The notes beneath the pieces were generated by a model, which ran no database searches, was not told where the DNA came from, and saw only the letters and a list, made by a program, of their open reading frames with translations. From Laspinema palackyanum D2a (GTDB lineage Bacteria > Cyanobacteriota > Cyanobacteriia > Cyanobacteriales > Laspinemataceae): a DNA stretch of 64,000 bases. Position numbers and translations under genes: made by a program. The DNA is taken from positions 41,134 through 105,133 of the forward strand of contig JAMXFF010000005.1 in the NCBI GenBank assembly GCA_025370845.1, given 5' to 3'. Positions 33,923-43,627 of the stretch are shown here, piece after piece (position 1 is the first letter of the stretch; each line of letters starts with the position of its first letter).

Positions 33923-35464
33923 TTAGACCAAGGCATTCAAATTTTGGGCCGTTTCATTTAATTTATGAATGCCGATTTTGGTTTGGTTAATGCCGTTGAC
34001 GGTTTCTACGGCACCTTGGTTGAGGTCGTTCATGGCGGTGACCACCTGGTTAATGGCGACCGCTTGCTGTTTGGTGGTCAGGGAAATTTGCCGAGAGTTG
34101 AGAACGACATCATTAATGGCATTCAGGGAGGCTTGTTGATTGGTCAAAATCACGTCATTAATCGCTTCGGTGACCTTGGAGAAGGCTTCGGCGGTTTCCC
34201 GAGAGAGGATGATGCTTTCCTGGGCTTTTCTTTTGCCATCTTCCGTGACGGTGACCGTTGAATTAATGGCAGATTCTATATTAATGATCAGGGTACTAAT
34301 TTTTTGGGCTGAGGTTTTACTTTGGTCGGCCAGTTTGCGAATTTCTGTAGCAATAACGCTAAATCCCTTGCCATTTTCTCCGGCCCGAACGGCTTCTACG
34401 GCGGCATTGAGGGCCAACATATTAGTTTGTCCGGCGAGGTCACTGACGAGACTGGTAATGTTACTAATTTGGTTGGTTTGCTCACTCAATCGGAGAATTT
34501 GGAGGGCAATGGCTTCTACTTTGTCGGTTAAAACTTGCATTCCTTCCTGAGTGCGCTCCACTGCTTGGATGCCGCGATCGGCAAGGGTTAAGACGTCTTG
34601 AGCGCCTTGCACTGAAGATTCTGCAAGCTGCAAGACTTGATTGGCGTTGTTTTCAGAGAATTGGGCTTGTTCTGCGGTGAGGGTGGAGGAGGAGCCTAAT
34701 TCGGTCATTGTGGCACTGGTTTCGTTGACTGAGGTGGCTTGTTGAGAGAGGGTGCGTTCATGTTGCTCAACGGTGGAGGCAATTTGGGTGGATGCGGAGG
34801 CGATCGCATTGGTTTCTTGGCGGATAACTCGGGCAATGCTGGAGGAAATAATCAGGGCCACGATGACTGCAATGCCCACTAAGAAGAAACAGCCCAGGGT
34901 GATCCAGAACAGTAAGACTTGTAAGGTATGAATTGATTGTTCATTTTCTTCTAAAAGTAAGGTTTTTTGCTTAGTTTCAAACTCATTGGTAAGCTCTTTA
35001 AATCGAGTCACTAACCGGGTGCCATTTTTTTCAGTCCACACCGTGATTGCCTCCTCCTTTTTCCCGGCATCGTACAGCGTTCTAACCTCGGTAAAGAACA
35101 TGATGTAGTTTTTAGTTAGGTCAATCATCTCCAGAATCACTTCTCGATCTTCGGGAAGCACATACAGTTCTTTTGCTTCCTCCATCAGGTTTTCAAAGTC
35201 GCTGACTGCGCTATAATATCGGTTGAGATATTCTGGATTTCCATTGACAAGATACCCCCGGGCCTCTCTGACTAGCCCTAATGCAGTATGGGTGATATCA
35301 TTTAAGGTCAGGAGCCGGGCTTGAATCACTTCAACCTTTTCAAAAGACCGACTGACTTTTTGGGCGGATTGATAGGTGACAACCATAAATCCGGCGATGG
35401 CGATCGCGATGGGGATGCCATATCCCAATACCATCTGATTTCGGAGCTTTAAATTAGCAAACAT
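33923..35464 (-). CDS. Methyl-accepting chemotaxis protein 2
   Basis: This 513-residue paralogue of the neighbouring receptor shares the same arrangement. The first membrane helix is at about 10-30, a helical sensor follows ('[20 protein letters not shown]'), then a second helix ('[20 protein letters not shown]'). It also lacks a clear HAMP domain. The tip reads '[20 protein letters not shown]' to '[16 protein letters not shown]'. The sensor resembles CHASE3/4HB types. The two genes are separated by 234 bases without coding content and likely arose by tandem duplication. They may control phototaxis or pilus motility, but nothing here proves it. Confidence 0.9.
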   Translation of the reverse strand: MFANLKLRNQMVLGYGIPIAIAIAGFMVVTYQSAQKVSRSFEKVEVIQARLLTLNDITHTALGLVREARGYLVNGNPEYLNRYYSAVSDFENLMEEAKELYVLPEDREVILEMIDLTKNYIMFFTEVRTLYDAGKKEEAITVWTEKNGTRLVTRFKELTNEFETKQKTLLLEENEQSIHTLQVLLFWITLGCFFLVGIAVIVALIISSSIARVIRQETNAIASASTQIASTVEQHERTLSQQATSVNETSATMTELGSSSTLTAEQAQFSENNANQVLQLAESSVQGAQDVLTLADRGIQAVERTQEGMQVLTDKVEAIALQILRLSEQTNQISNITSLVSDLAGQTNMLALNAAVEAVRAGENGKGFSVIATEIRKLADQSKTSAQKISTLIINIESAINSTVTVTEDGKRKAQESIILSRETAEAFSKVTEAINDVILTNQQASLNAINDVVLNSRQISLTTKQQAVAINQVVTAMNDLNQGAVETVNGINQTKIGIHKLNETAQNLNALV

Positions 35465-36117
35465 AGTCGGTGATTTTCCTTTTTTAATACAACAAAATAA
35501 TGACTTAATGTCAATCTTTTAGTCATTGCTGCATTGACCTAAAAAGTAAAAATGCACTAGCTAAATAGGTTTAGATCTGTGCTGAGTCGAGTGAAGTGCA
35601 GCTACATCCCCGGTCTTCAGTCCTTTCAGGCTTAAAATCACTCCCTGATGAAGAGTGAATCCTTCGGTCAGCCATCTCCCTGAAGGTTTGATAATGTTCC
35701 TGCCGCTCATGATTCGATTTGAACCTCCTCATTTTACAGCAGTCAGCCGACTATAAAACCCCAGCCCGATTAGGGATAGAATTTTAACTCAATCCGCCTT
35801 AATTTTCCGATTTAACCCACATTTACACTCTCTATTATTATCGCCCCAAATGGGGACAAACATCCCAAGCATTCAGGATAGTTTACAATTCGCATTATCT
35901 TTTAACAATTTTTGAGAGAGTTTTTTGTTTCTATCCACTAAAACCTTGTGACAGTCAGGGTTTTCCCGGAGACCCAAGCTTCAAGGCCCCTGATTGTAGG
36001 CCGCCTAAATCATGTTTTCCCAAACCCGGGTTTATGCCCTAAACTGCTCCATATTCTGAAGAACGGGTTGAGTTCTTCAGATCATTGATCCCTGATTGGA
36101 GATAAATGATTAAGGAT

Positions 36118-36253
36118 TAGACCTCTTACAAAAAAAAGGATTGATCCCCCCAACCCCCCTTAGTTCCCCCTCCCGTCCCCCTTAAGAAGGGGGAAGCCAG
36201 AGGAATAAATGTTTAATTTCTGGGGGGCTTTAAAGAATTTTGCAAGAGGTCTA
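36118..36253. mobile_element. Candidate MITE with TA-flanked terminal inverted repeats
   Basis: TAGACCTCTTACAAA (36118-36132) and TTTGCAAGAGGTCTA (36239-36253) are inverted repeats with one mismatch, each ending in TA as expected for an IS630/Tc1-type target duplication. The 130-bp inside is non-coding and contains a CCCCCTTAAGAAGGGGG palindrome. The rest of the 35465-36390 spacer shows only a small hairpin near 36055-36080. Confidence 0.55.
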
Positions 36254-36390
36254 TTGTTGAGACTCCATGACTGACTCTGACTCCCTCGGGAATCAACCCC
36301 ATCTCAACTCGTGGAGTGAATCACCTTCTCCTGTGGTTGGATAGGATATTAGCTAAAGCATTTCTAACTGTCTTTGAACCCTATAGCCCA

Positions 36391-37983
36391 ATGGCGATCG
36401 CAATTGATTTTGGCACAAGCAACACCGTCATCTCGCGCTGGAATAGTGCAACCCAGCAACCGGAAACCCTGAAACTACCGGGATTATCCTGGCAGTTGGG
36501 TCAAAATCCACCCTTAATTCCTAGCTTACTCTATGTCGAGAACGCCACAAAACAACAAGTGGCGATCGCGCAACAAGTCCGCGATAAGGGCCTGGACCTC
36601 AAAACGGACCCCCGGTTCTTCCGCAGCTTTAAACGCGGCATCGGCACCGATATCCAGGGGTTCCTTCCGGAACTCGATGGCGAAATCGTCACCTTTGAAA
36701 AAGTCGGCGAATGGTTCCTCACCGGACTCGTGGACTCCCTGCGCCAAATCCCGCTTCCCGTAGACTCCTTAATCTTAACCGTTCCCGTGGATAGCTTTGA
36801 AGCCTATCGCCACTGGTTGGGACAAGTCTGCCAATCCCTGCAAGTCGAACAAGTCCGCATCATCGATGAACCCACCGCTGCTGCCTTGGGATATGGACTC
36901 ACCGATGGCGAAAACTTGCTCGTTGTAGACTTTGGCGGTGGAACCCTGGATTTATCCTTAGTTCAACTGGATAAAACTGCCGGGAAACAACCCCTAGGAT
37001 TTCTGCTCAAATGGGGGGATAAACTATTTGCGGAAAGTTCCGGACAAAAAGTCAAAACTGCTCGGGTTTTAGCCAAAGCGGGGAAGAACTTAGGGGGAAC
37101 TGATTTAGATAATTGGTTAGTGGATTATTTTGCCGAAACTCAAGGCATGGCCAAAACGCCGCTAACAACGCGCTTGGCAGAACGATTGAAAATTCAACTT
37201 TCTTTACAAAAACAAGCGAAAGAGGTTTATTTTAATGATGAAACTTTGGAGACTTATTCCTTAGAATTAGACCGCAGTGGTTTTGAGGAAATTCTGGCGA
37301 GTCATCAGTTTTTTGAATCTTTGGATGATGCCATGAATCAGGTGAGTCAACAAGCGCGGCGTCAGGGATTGGATTTTGCTGATATTGATGCGGTGTTGTT
37401 GGTAGGGGGAACAGCACTGATTCCAGCGGTTCAGGACTGGGTGAAGCAATATTTTGATGAGAGCAAGATTCGGTGCGATCGCCCGTTTGAAGCGGTTGCT
37501 CAAGGTGCCCTGCAACTGAGTCAAGGCATAGAAATCAAAGATTTCCTCTATCATAGTTATGGCATCCGCTACTGGGACCGACGCAATCAATGCCATAATT
37601 GGCATCCCTTAGTCCGGGAAGGACAACCCTATCCCATGAGTGAACCCGTGGAATTAATGCTCGGTGCATCCTTGGAGAATCAGCCGAGTATTGAGTTAAT
37701 TATTGGGGAATTAGGAGTAGAGACGGGAGGGACGGAGGTGTATTTTGATGGCGATCGCCTAGTAACTAAGCGACTGGAAACTGGCAAAATAGCGGTGCAA
37801 CCCCTGAATGATAAAGAGGGGGCCAGAAGTATTGCCAAGCTCAATCCTCCGGGACATCCGGGAAGCGATCGGGTCAAGGTTTTATTTCAAGTCGATGAAC
37901 AGCGCTTTTTGCGAATTACGGTGGAAGATTTATTTACTAATCAAATCTTATTGGAGGACCAAGCGGTGGTTCAATTGAGTTAA
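36391..37983 (+). CDS. Hsp70-family (DnaK-like) protein with short C-terminus
   Basis: ATG at 36391 (MAIAIDFGTSNTVISRW) gives 530 residues; the upstream start at 36316 adds an unlikely leader. The actin-like ATPase is complete: phosphate 1 IDFGTSNT, connect-1 'IIDEPTAAALGYGL', phosphate 2 VVDFGGGTLDLSL and the adenosine motif VLLVGGTALIPAV. A cyanobacterium-type insertion lies between phosphate 2 and 'KNLGGTDLDNWLVDYF'. The C-terminal part is shorter than in DnaK and lacks the helical lid. It is probably a specialised chaperone-like ATPase rather than the housekeeping DnaK. It stands alone, with a hairpin-repeat array just after the stop. Confidence 0.88.
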   Translation: MAIAIDFGTSNTVISRWNSATQQPETLKLPGLSWQLGQNPPLIPSLLYVENATKQQVAIAQQVRDKGLDLKTDPRFFRSFKRGIGTDIQGFLPELDGEIVTFEKVGEWFLTGLVDSLRQIPLPVDSLILTVPVDSFEAYRHWLGQVCQSLQVEQVRIIDEPTAAALGYGLTDGENLLVVDFGGGTLDLSLVQLDKTAGKQPLGFLLKWGDKLFAESSGQKVKTARVLAKAGKNLGGTDLDNWLVDYFAETQGMAKTPLTTRLAERLKIQLSLQKQAKEVYFNDETLETYSLELDRSGFEEILASHQFFESLDDAMNQVSQQARRQGLDFADIDAVLLVGGTALIPAVQDWVKQYFDESKIRCDRPFEAVAQGALQLSQGIEIKDFLYHSYGIRYWDRRNQCHNWHPLVREGQPYPMSEPVELMLGASLENQPSIELIIGELGVETGGTEVYFDGDRLVTKRLETGKIAVQPLNDKEGARSIAKLNPPGHPGSDRVKVLFQVDEQRFLRITVEDLFTNQILLEDQAVVQLS

Positions 37984-38049
37984 ATAATAGAGCGGTTCTC
38001 GAACTCATGAGGTACAGATTGCACTCAGGAGTGGGTTGATAGCAACGGT

Positions 38050-38077
38050 GTGGAGTGCGAGCATCTTGCTCGCACTC
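38050..38077. repeat. Short copy of the GGAGTGCGAGCATCTTGCTC palindrome
   Basis: This is a compact version of the element at 2897-2951, placed between the Hsp70 gene and the 76-bp array. Confidence 0.75.
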
Positions 38078-38083
38078 CAGAAT

Positions 38084-38539
38084 AACGACTAAAGTCGTTA
38101 CTACGAACAGAAGAAGGATTTTCTTAGTTTGTAGTAACGACTTTAGTCGTTTCCGGATTAACGATTGAAGTCGTTACTACGAACAGAAGAAGGATTTTCT
38201 TAGTTTGTAGTAACGACTTTAGTCGTTTCCGGATTAACGACTAAAGTCGTTACTACGAACGGAAGAAGGATTTTCTTAGTTTGTAGTAACGACTTTAGTC
38301 GTTTCCGGATTAACGATTGAAGTCGTTACTACAAACAGAAGAAGGATTTTCTTAGTTTGTAGTAACGACTTTAGTCGTTTCCGGATTAACGACTGAAGTC
38401 GTTACTACGAACGGAAGAAGGATTTTCTTAGTTTGTAGTAACGACTTTAGTCGTTTCCGGATTAACGACTAAAGTCGTTACTACGAACAGAAGAAGGATT
38501 TTCTTAGTTTGTAGTAACGACTTTAGTCGTTTCCGGATT
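38084..38539. repeat. Six tandem 76-bp hairpin repeats (family A)
   Basis: Six units with an exact 76-bp period fill 38084-38539. Each unit is a long inverted repeat: the arm AACGACTAAAGTCGTTACTA pairs with TAGTAACGACTTTAGTCGTT, enclosing an AAGAAGGATTTTCTT loop. Units differ by a few substitutions, several of which keep the pairing of the inner palindrome (ACTAAAGT or ATTGAAGT or ACTGAAGT). It lies between two convergent genes. Confidence 0.93.
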
Positions 38540-38559
38540 AATTACAGCTAAATCTTCCC

Positions 38560-39075
38560 TTAATAATGAACCACAATTGGCGTTCCCACTTCGGCCCAAT
38601 TAAATAACCATTCAGCGTGATTAACCGCGACATTGGTACAACCGTGACTCATGGGCGTGCCAAAATTGTTATGCCAATAGGTACCATGAATGGCATAACC
38701 GCCATAGTAGTACATCGTAAACGGAACGTCCGGAACATCGTATGTGTCTCCTTGCATCCGGGTGACTTCATACTTGGTTTGAACGGCAAAGGTACCTGGA
38801 GGAGTCAAATGCCCTTCTTTCCCTGTAGAAACACTGACGGCATAGACGACTTTATTGCCTTCCCATGCCATTAATTTTTGTTCCGTGAGGTCAATTTGAA
38901 TCCAGCGATCCGGAGAGGATTGCAGATCGAGCATCATTCGGGCAATCCGGTCATGTTCTACTGCTTGAGCAACTTGGGGTTGAGAAAACCCACAGAAAGC
39001 AGAGAGGGTCACGGCAGTGATTGCGCCCAACAAACGAACGGGACTCAGACGGATGCAGCTGATGTTTTTTTTCAT
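38560..39075 (-). CDS. L,D-transpeptidase (YkuD domain), exported
   Basis: This 171-residue protein has a signal peptide (about residues 1-39, ending SQPQVAQA) and a YkuD catalytic domain. The active-site motif HGTYWHNNFGTPMSHGC gives His130, His144 and nucleophile Cys146. 'IQIDLTEQKLMAWEGNKVVY' is the typical first strand region. Such enzymes form 3-3 peptidoglycan cross-links or attach proteins to peptidoglycan. No LysM or other wall-binding domain is present. It is a single gene, convergent with the Hsp70 gene. Confidence 0.93.
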   Translation of the reverse strand: MKKNISCIRLSPVRLLGAITAVTLSAFCGFSQPQVAQAVEHDRIARMMLDLQSSPDRWIQIDLTEQKLMAWEGNKVVYAVSVSTGKEGHLTPPGTFAVQTKYEVTRMQGDTYDVPDVPFTMYYYGGYAIHGTYWHNNFGTPMSHGCTNVAVNHAEWLFNWAEVGTPIVVHY

Positions 39076-39184
39076 GACAATTGATATCTCCTACAGACTT
39101 GTTGAAAACGGGGTTTTGTGTTAAAAAGGCGTAAGTTGGGGGATTGGGACTGTGATTTGAGAGTTAGCTACAATCCCGAACGGG

Positions 39185-39856
39185 TTAATTTCCAAAGGAG
39201 CTGATCTCATTATTATTAAAGTTTTGGATAGAAAAGGTCAAGATTCGGGCCTGGTCCGAGATAGCGTCCCAATCTTGGTCGGCAATCAGTTTTTTGGGAA
39301 ATAAATCCCCAGAGAGTCCGACAGCGATCGCCCCGGCTTTGAGAAAATGGATGGCATTCTGGAGATTGACCCCGCCGGTGGGAATTAAGGGAATATGACC
39401 GAGGGGGCCGTGAAGACTTTGGATATAGTGCGGGCCACCCACTGCTGAGATAGGAAAGACTTTAACGCAATTGGCCCCGGCGTGCCAAGCAGTGACGATT
39501 TCCGTCGGAGAAAGGGCCCCAGGGATGATGGGAATTCCAGAAGCAGCAGCGACTTGAATCAGGGCCGGTTCAGTGTGGGGGGTAAACAGGAATTGAGCTC
39601 CGGCAGCGATCGCCCGATGCAAATCCACCTGATTTAACAGAGTGCCAGTGCCAATCGTACATTGGGGTAAATCCGATCGCAGGATATCAATCAGGTCCTC
39701 AGGGCGATCGCTATTCCAGGTAATTTCAATCAGGTGAATCCCGCCTCTGGCAACCGCCCGGGCCATTTCATACCCCAATTCAAAGGTGGCAGCACGAATC
39801 ACCGCGATCGCACGGTGTTGTTGTAACAATTTTAACCAAGACTTTTCAGACATCAT
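39185..39856 (-). CDS. eda: KDPG/KHG aldolase
   Basis: This 223-residue class I aldolase is predicted to cleave 2-keto-3-deoxy-6-phosphogluconate to pyruvate and glyceraldehyde-3-phosphate, the last step of the Entner-Doudoroff pathway, which is active in several cyanobacteria. The Schiff-base lysine is K132 in NCVKVFP and the catalytic glutamate is E44 in HLIEITW. GTGTLL (70-75) and IPTGG are the phosphate-binding motifs. The length is typical. Either of the two adjacent ATGs may be used. No edd gene is near. The 39857-40262 spacer holds nothing I can identify. Confidence 0.93.
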   Translation of the reverse strand: MMSEKSWLKLLQQHRAIAVIRAATFELGYEMARAVARGGIHLIEITWNSDRPEDLIDILRSDLPQCTIGTGTLLNQVDLHRAIAAGAQFLFTPHTEPALIQVAAASGIPIIPGALSPTEIVTAWHAGANCVKVFPISAVGGPHYIQSLHGPLGHIPLIPTGGVNLQNAIHFLKAGAIAVGLSGDLFPKKLIADQDWDAISDQARILTFSIQNFNNNEISSFGN

Positions 39857-40262
39857 CCTTTGACGTTTCTACAATCTGGCCTCTTGGGAGCATTCAGACC
39901 CCTTAATATCTCAACCATTGCTGGCCTCCACCTGTGATTCAGGCTTCGTCAGACGCTTCCCCCCTTTCGTCAGCACTCCTTGTTATCGTAATGGAAGGAG
40001 CGTACCGAAGAGATCATCAAGAGGCGATCGCGAAGATTTTCTGGCCGTCGCCGTTCAACCCCCTTCCCCCACTCTGCCCAGTTCGTCTGTACCCGATAAC
40101 ACAATTTACGGACCTGTGACTGTTACCCTCAGTTGTCAAGATTCCCGCTTAATTAATTCATCGGGATGATATCAACACCTTAGAATTAAGTCTAATATTA
40201 AAAAGTCCAGGCATCCCTGACCAGCCTATTATCGCCGGGATATTGCAAGCCCGTAGCCATGC

Positions 40263-42482
40263 ATGAGCTACTGTATCAACCCCTCCTGTCCCAGACCCAC
40301 AGACCCCTTAAATGCCAAGAATCGCATTTGTCGCCAATGCGGTTCGGAACTTGTTGTGGCAGGACGCTATCGCATCGTCAAACTCCTAGGGACTGGCGGG
40401 TTTGGACAAACCTTTGAAGTAGACGATCGCGGGTTTCCCAAGGTCTTGAAAGTCCTCACGGAACAAAATCCCAAGGCGATTACCTTATTTCAACAAGAAG
40501 CCGCAGTTTTACAGCGCCTCAGACACCCCGGCATTCCAGCAGTGGAACCGGGCGGTTATTTTACCTTTACCCCTCGATATAGCAAGACCCCAGTCCATTG
40601 CCTGGTGATGGAAAAAATTCAGGGTCAGAATTTGGAGGAATGGTTAGCCAGTCGTAACCATGAACCGATTACCCAACAACAGGCAGTCGGATGGTTATTA
40701 CAACTAACAGAAATCTTGCATCAAGTTCACAATCAGCAGTATTTTCATCGCGATATTAAACCGGCCAATATTATGCTGCGCGACCCCGCGCAAATCAAAG
40801 CGTTCGGAACTGAACAATTAACCTTAATAGACTTTGGTTCCGCCCGGGAAGTCAGCGGCACCTATCTGGCAAAAATGGCCGTAGGAAAACAGGGAACGGT
40901 GATTTCTTCTAAAGGATATGCACCGCCGGAACAGGAAAATGGTAAACCCGTTCCCCAGTCGGATTTCTTTGGGTTGGGACGGACATTTGTGCAGCTACTC
41001 ACGGGGAAACATCCCCTAGATTTTTATGACCCGCTCAATGATGAATTGCGCTGGCGACAGGCGGCCCCTCATATTTCCCCAAAATTAGCAGATTTTATCG
41101 ATGAATTGATGGCGCGGTTACCGGGAAAACGCCCCCAAAGTACCGAGGTGATTTTGCAACGGTTAGGGGAACTTGATGTGATGTTGCATCAGAGGAGGAA
41201 ATCTCGGGGCCAGTTCATGGTGTTGAAGCCCCCAAATCGACTGCTAGATAAGCTGGAACAGTGGAAAATGCAATTGGTCTTAGGAGGCGGGGTGGTCCTG
41301 TTTGGGGTGGTTGCCGTCACTCAGGTGAATGTGTATCGGCTTGGACTCTCTAGCATCGGGAATGCGGGGGCCGTGGCAGAGCAATCTGCTTTGGAGGTGA
41401 CTCAGGAGGTTTTGCCCGTTCCCGAGAATGGGGGAGAAACTGCTGTCGCCTCGGTTAATTTCCCAGAAAATTCGGCCCCAGTTAAAGCAGGTTCAGGGAA
41501 AATATCCCCTTCTTCACCGTCGGGCAACCGAGAGTTATCCCGAACAATTGCGGTTAATGATATCAAGTTGTCAAATACTTTAACGGGACATTCTCAAGAC
41601 GTGCGATCGGTAGCGGTGAGTCCCGATGGACGGGCGATCGCCTCGGGGAGTTTTGATGGCACGATTAAAATTTGGAATTTAGAAACCGGCGCTTTAATTC
41701 GCACCTTAACTGGACATTCCGATGCCGGAGAAATGGTTTCATCGGTGGCGATCGCCCCCAATGGAACGCTCTTGGTTAGTAGTAGCAATGGGTACGGCGG
41801 AACGATTAAAATTTGGAATTTAGCTACTGGAGAATTATTATCTACCATTCCTGGGACATCTTTGGGAATTTCTTCCATTGCCATTAGTCCCGATAGTAAA
41901 CTTCTAGCCAGTGGTTCGGAAGAGGGGAATATTTACCTGTGGAATCTGGACTCCGGGGAAGCCATTGGAACCTTAAACGGTCATTTAGGAACCGTCTTTT
42001 CTGTAGTGTTCAGTCCCGATGGTCAAACCCTAGCCAGTGCTTCTGAGGATGGTTCGATTAAATTATGGCCCGTTGCCAATCAACCCACGGAATCTGGATT
42101 AGCACAAACGGAAAACCGGCATCTCTCCGGCCATGTGGGGACCGTGTTTTCGGTGGCGTTTAGTCCCAATGGCAAAATGCTGGCGTCAGGGAGTGCAGAC
42201 AATACGATTAAATTATGGGATTTGAGTAAAGGTCAAGAAATTAGTTCATTCTCGGGTCATGCTGGAACGATGTTTTCTGTGGCATTTAGTCCCGATGGTA
42301 ACACGATCGCGGGAGGTACGTTAACGGGTCGAATTAAACTCTGGAATTTAGCCAGTGGAGAATTGGTAGAAACTTTATCCGGACATTCGCGATGGGTTGA
42401 ATCCATTGTGTTCAGTCCCGATGGGGGTAGACTCGCTTCCGGCAGTGGCGATCGCACCATTCGGATCTGGGGAATTCGATAA
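40263..42482 (+). CDS. Ser/Thr protein kinase with N-terminal zinc ribbon and seven WD40 repeats (SpkB-type head)
   Basis: This 739-residue membrane-linked regulator has a four-cysteine ribbon (CINPSCP...CRQCG, residues 4-28). A complete Hanks-type kinase follows (about 37-310) with LGTGGFGQTF, VLKVL (ATP lysine), FHRDIKPANIM and LIDFGSA. One membrane helix lies near 340-360 ('LVLGGGVVLFGVVAVTQVNV'). The C-terminal region (about 430-739) is a seven-bladed propeller whose blades end KIWNL, KLWDL, RIWGI and so on. The Cys-motif kinases of the SpkB kind are cyanobacterial; fusion to WD40 blades is seen in filamentous species. All catalytic residues are present. Whether the propeller is cytoplasmic or outside depends on the single helix, which would place it on the opposite side from the kinase. 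Confidence 0.93.
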   Translation: MSYCINPSCPRPTDPLNAKNRICRQCGSELVVAGRYRIVKLLGTGGFGQTFEVDDRGFPKVLKVLTEQNPKAITLFQQEAAVLQRLRHPGIPAVEPGGYFTFTPRYSKTPVHCLVMEKIQGQNLEEWLASRNHEPITQQQAVGWLLQLTEILHQVHNQQYFHRDIKPANIMLRDPAQIKAFGTEQLTLIDFGSAREVSGTYLAKMAVGKQGTVISSKGYAPPEQENGKPVPQSDFFGLGRTFVQLLTGKHPLDFYDPLNDELRWRQAAPHISPKLADFIDELMARLPGKRPQSTEVILQRLGELDVMLHQRRKSRGQFMVLKPPNRLLDKLEQWKMQLVLGGGVVLFGVVAVTQVNVYRLGLSSIGNAGAVAEQSALEVTQEVLPVPENGGETAVASVNFPENSAPVKAGSGKISPSSPSGNRELSRTIAVNDIKLSNTLTGHSQDVRSVAVSPDGRAIASGSFDGTIKIWNLETGALIRTLTGHSDAGEMVSSVAIAPNGTLLVSSSNGYGGTIKIWNLATGELLSTIPGTSLGISSIAISPDSKLLASGSEEGNIYLWNLDSGEAIGTLNGHLGTVFSVVFSPDGQTLASASEDGSIKLWPVANQPTESGLAQTENRHLSGHVGTVFSVAFSPNGKMLASGSADNTIKLWDLSKGQEISSFSGHAGTMFSVAFSPDGNTIAGGTLTGRIKLWNLASGELVETLSGHSRWVESIVFSPDGGRLASGSGDRTIRIWGIR

Positions 42483-42626
42483 ACTGTATTCAATTGAGCC
42501 AGTAGATTAACGTTTTGTTGTTAAGTATTCGGCGATGTTTGTATTGCACCCTTTAGGACAGCCAGACCCATAAAGGAAAAAGAGTTGCTCTTGAAAATAG
42601 ACCGGACATCAATTCTAACAATCAGA

Positions 42627-42809
42627 CTACGAGCGATCGTCGCAGCGACGGCCATCATGAAGACCACAGCGGGACTCATTGGACATTAAAATCTCAGCAG
42701 TGCGATCGGACTCCACCCCTTGCAGCGAAGTAGAAGCAAATCCAGCGAATTGCACAGCAGCCGTAGAAACCAACAGACCGAACAGTAAGACCGAGGTAGA
42801 TAAACGCAT
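42627..42809 (-). CDS. Small secreted cysteine-containing peptide
   Basis: This 60-residue protein has a clear signal peptide (MRLSTSVLLFGLLVSTAAVQ ... FAGFA). The mature part is short, hydrophilic and ends with two cysteines (SRCGLHDGRRCDD). GGAAGGA lies eight bases before the ATG, a good ribosome-binding site. I do not recognise a family. The region 42483-42626 holds nothing else I can identify. Confidence 0.55.
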   Translation of the reverse strand: MRLSTSVLLFGLLVSTAAVQFAGFASTSLQGVESDRTAEILMSNESRCGLHDGRRCDDRS

Positions 42810-43151
42810 GATTGACTTCCTTCCGTTTTAGATTGACTTTCTATAACGGAGAATAGCGAGACCCACCCTGTGGCGTCTCCTACTGTGGTGTCACTTTCAA
42901 GAGCGTCTACCCACCCGCAACCCAGGTTCTAGGCGGATAATCTCTCCCCATCGGAAAAGGACTGTGCCATCTGGACAACTGGTTGTTGATTCTGCTGATG
43001 TCCCCAGTAGCGAGCAATACCGGAACTCTCATTCTGTAACGAGAGACACCTTCCTTTTGACTTAGGGGTGCTTCCTCTTTTTGGTAGATGACTCATCCGG
43101 GGAGCAGGAGCCAGACTAAAGTGTTAGAAAACATTACAAGAGGATGAGTTT

Positions 43152-43379
43152 ATGTCTGGAAATGGAAATGGACATGGCATCGCCAATCTGGAGTACGATT
43201 TGCTGACCGTCATGCAAAACAAGTGTGAAGCGGTGAATGCTTACGATACTTACATTGAAGATGCTCAAGCCGCCGGATCACAGCCTTGCGTGGAACTGTT
43301 GCAAAAGCTCAAGGAATCGGAAATGCAGCAAGTCCAAGAGCTCCGCCAACATCTGCAAAAGGTGATGCAAACCGCCTAA
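43152..43379 (+). CDS. Small helical protein, possibly ferritin-like
   Basis: This 75-residue protein is almost entirely helical after a Gly/Asn-rich start (MSGNGNGHG). The pattern 'LEYDLLTVMQNKCEAVNAYD' and 'ESEMQQVQELRQHLQKVM' carries regularly spaced E, D and H residues, as in small ferritin-like or DUF2383-like helical hairpins. The metal-binding reading is speculative. GAGGA precedes the ATG. The 42810-43151 spacer has no gene that I can see. Confidence 0.6.
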   Translation: MSGNGNGHGIANLEYDLLTVMQNKCEAVNAYDTYIEDAQAAGSQPCVELLQKLKESEMQQVQELRQHLQKVMQTA

Positions 43380-43508
43380 TGCCGATCGCCTGGAGATGGA
43401 ATGGATTCTTCCACGGTTCGGATCACGATTTCAAGGGAATCCGCAGATGCTTTTTCATCGGTAACAATAACAACAAGTGTGGGAAAACCCATTTCAAACT
43501 TCTCCAAT

Positions 43509-43562
43509 AAAAAAAGTCGGGGAGATTCTGGACCTTATCCCAGGAATTCCCCGACTTTTTTA
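43509..43562. terminator. Bidirectional terminator between the small helical gene and ftsH
   Basis: The arms AAAAAGTCGGGGA and TCCCCGACTTTTT form a 13-bp stem with A/T runs on both sides, serving both convergent genes. Confidence 0.85.
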
Positions 43563-43627
43563 TTGCTCAAGCTCAATCAAGGCTGTGTTTTTAATTAATC
43601 ATCAACCCTCAATTGCTCGATAGTCAA

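Noticed and set aside
38084..38539. Regularly spaced repeats resembling a CRISPR array
   Set aside because: The whole 76-bp unit repeats, with no unique spacers, and each unit is a hairpin; there are no cas genes nearby.
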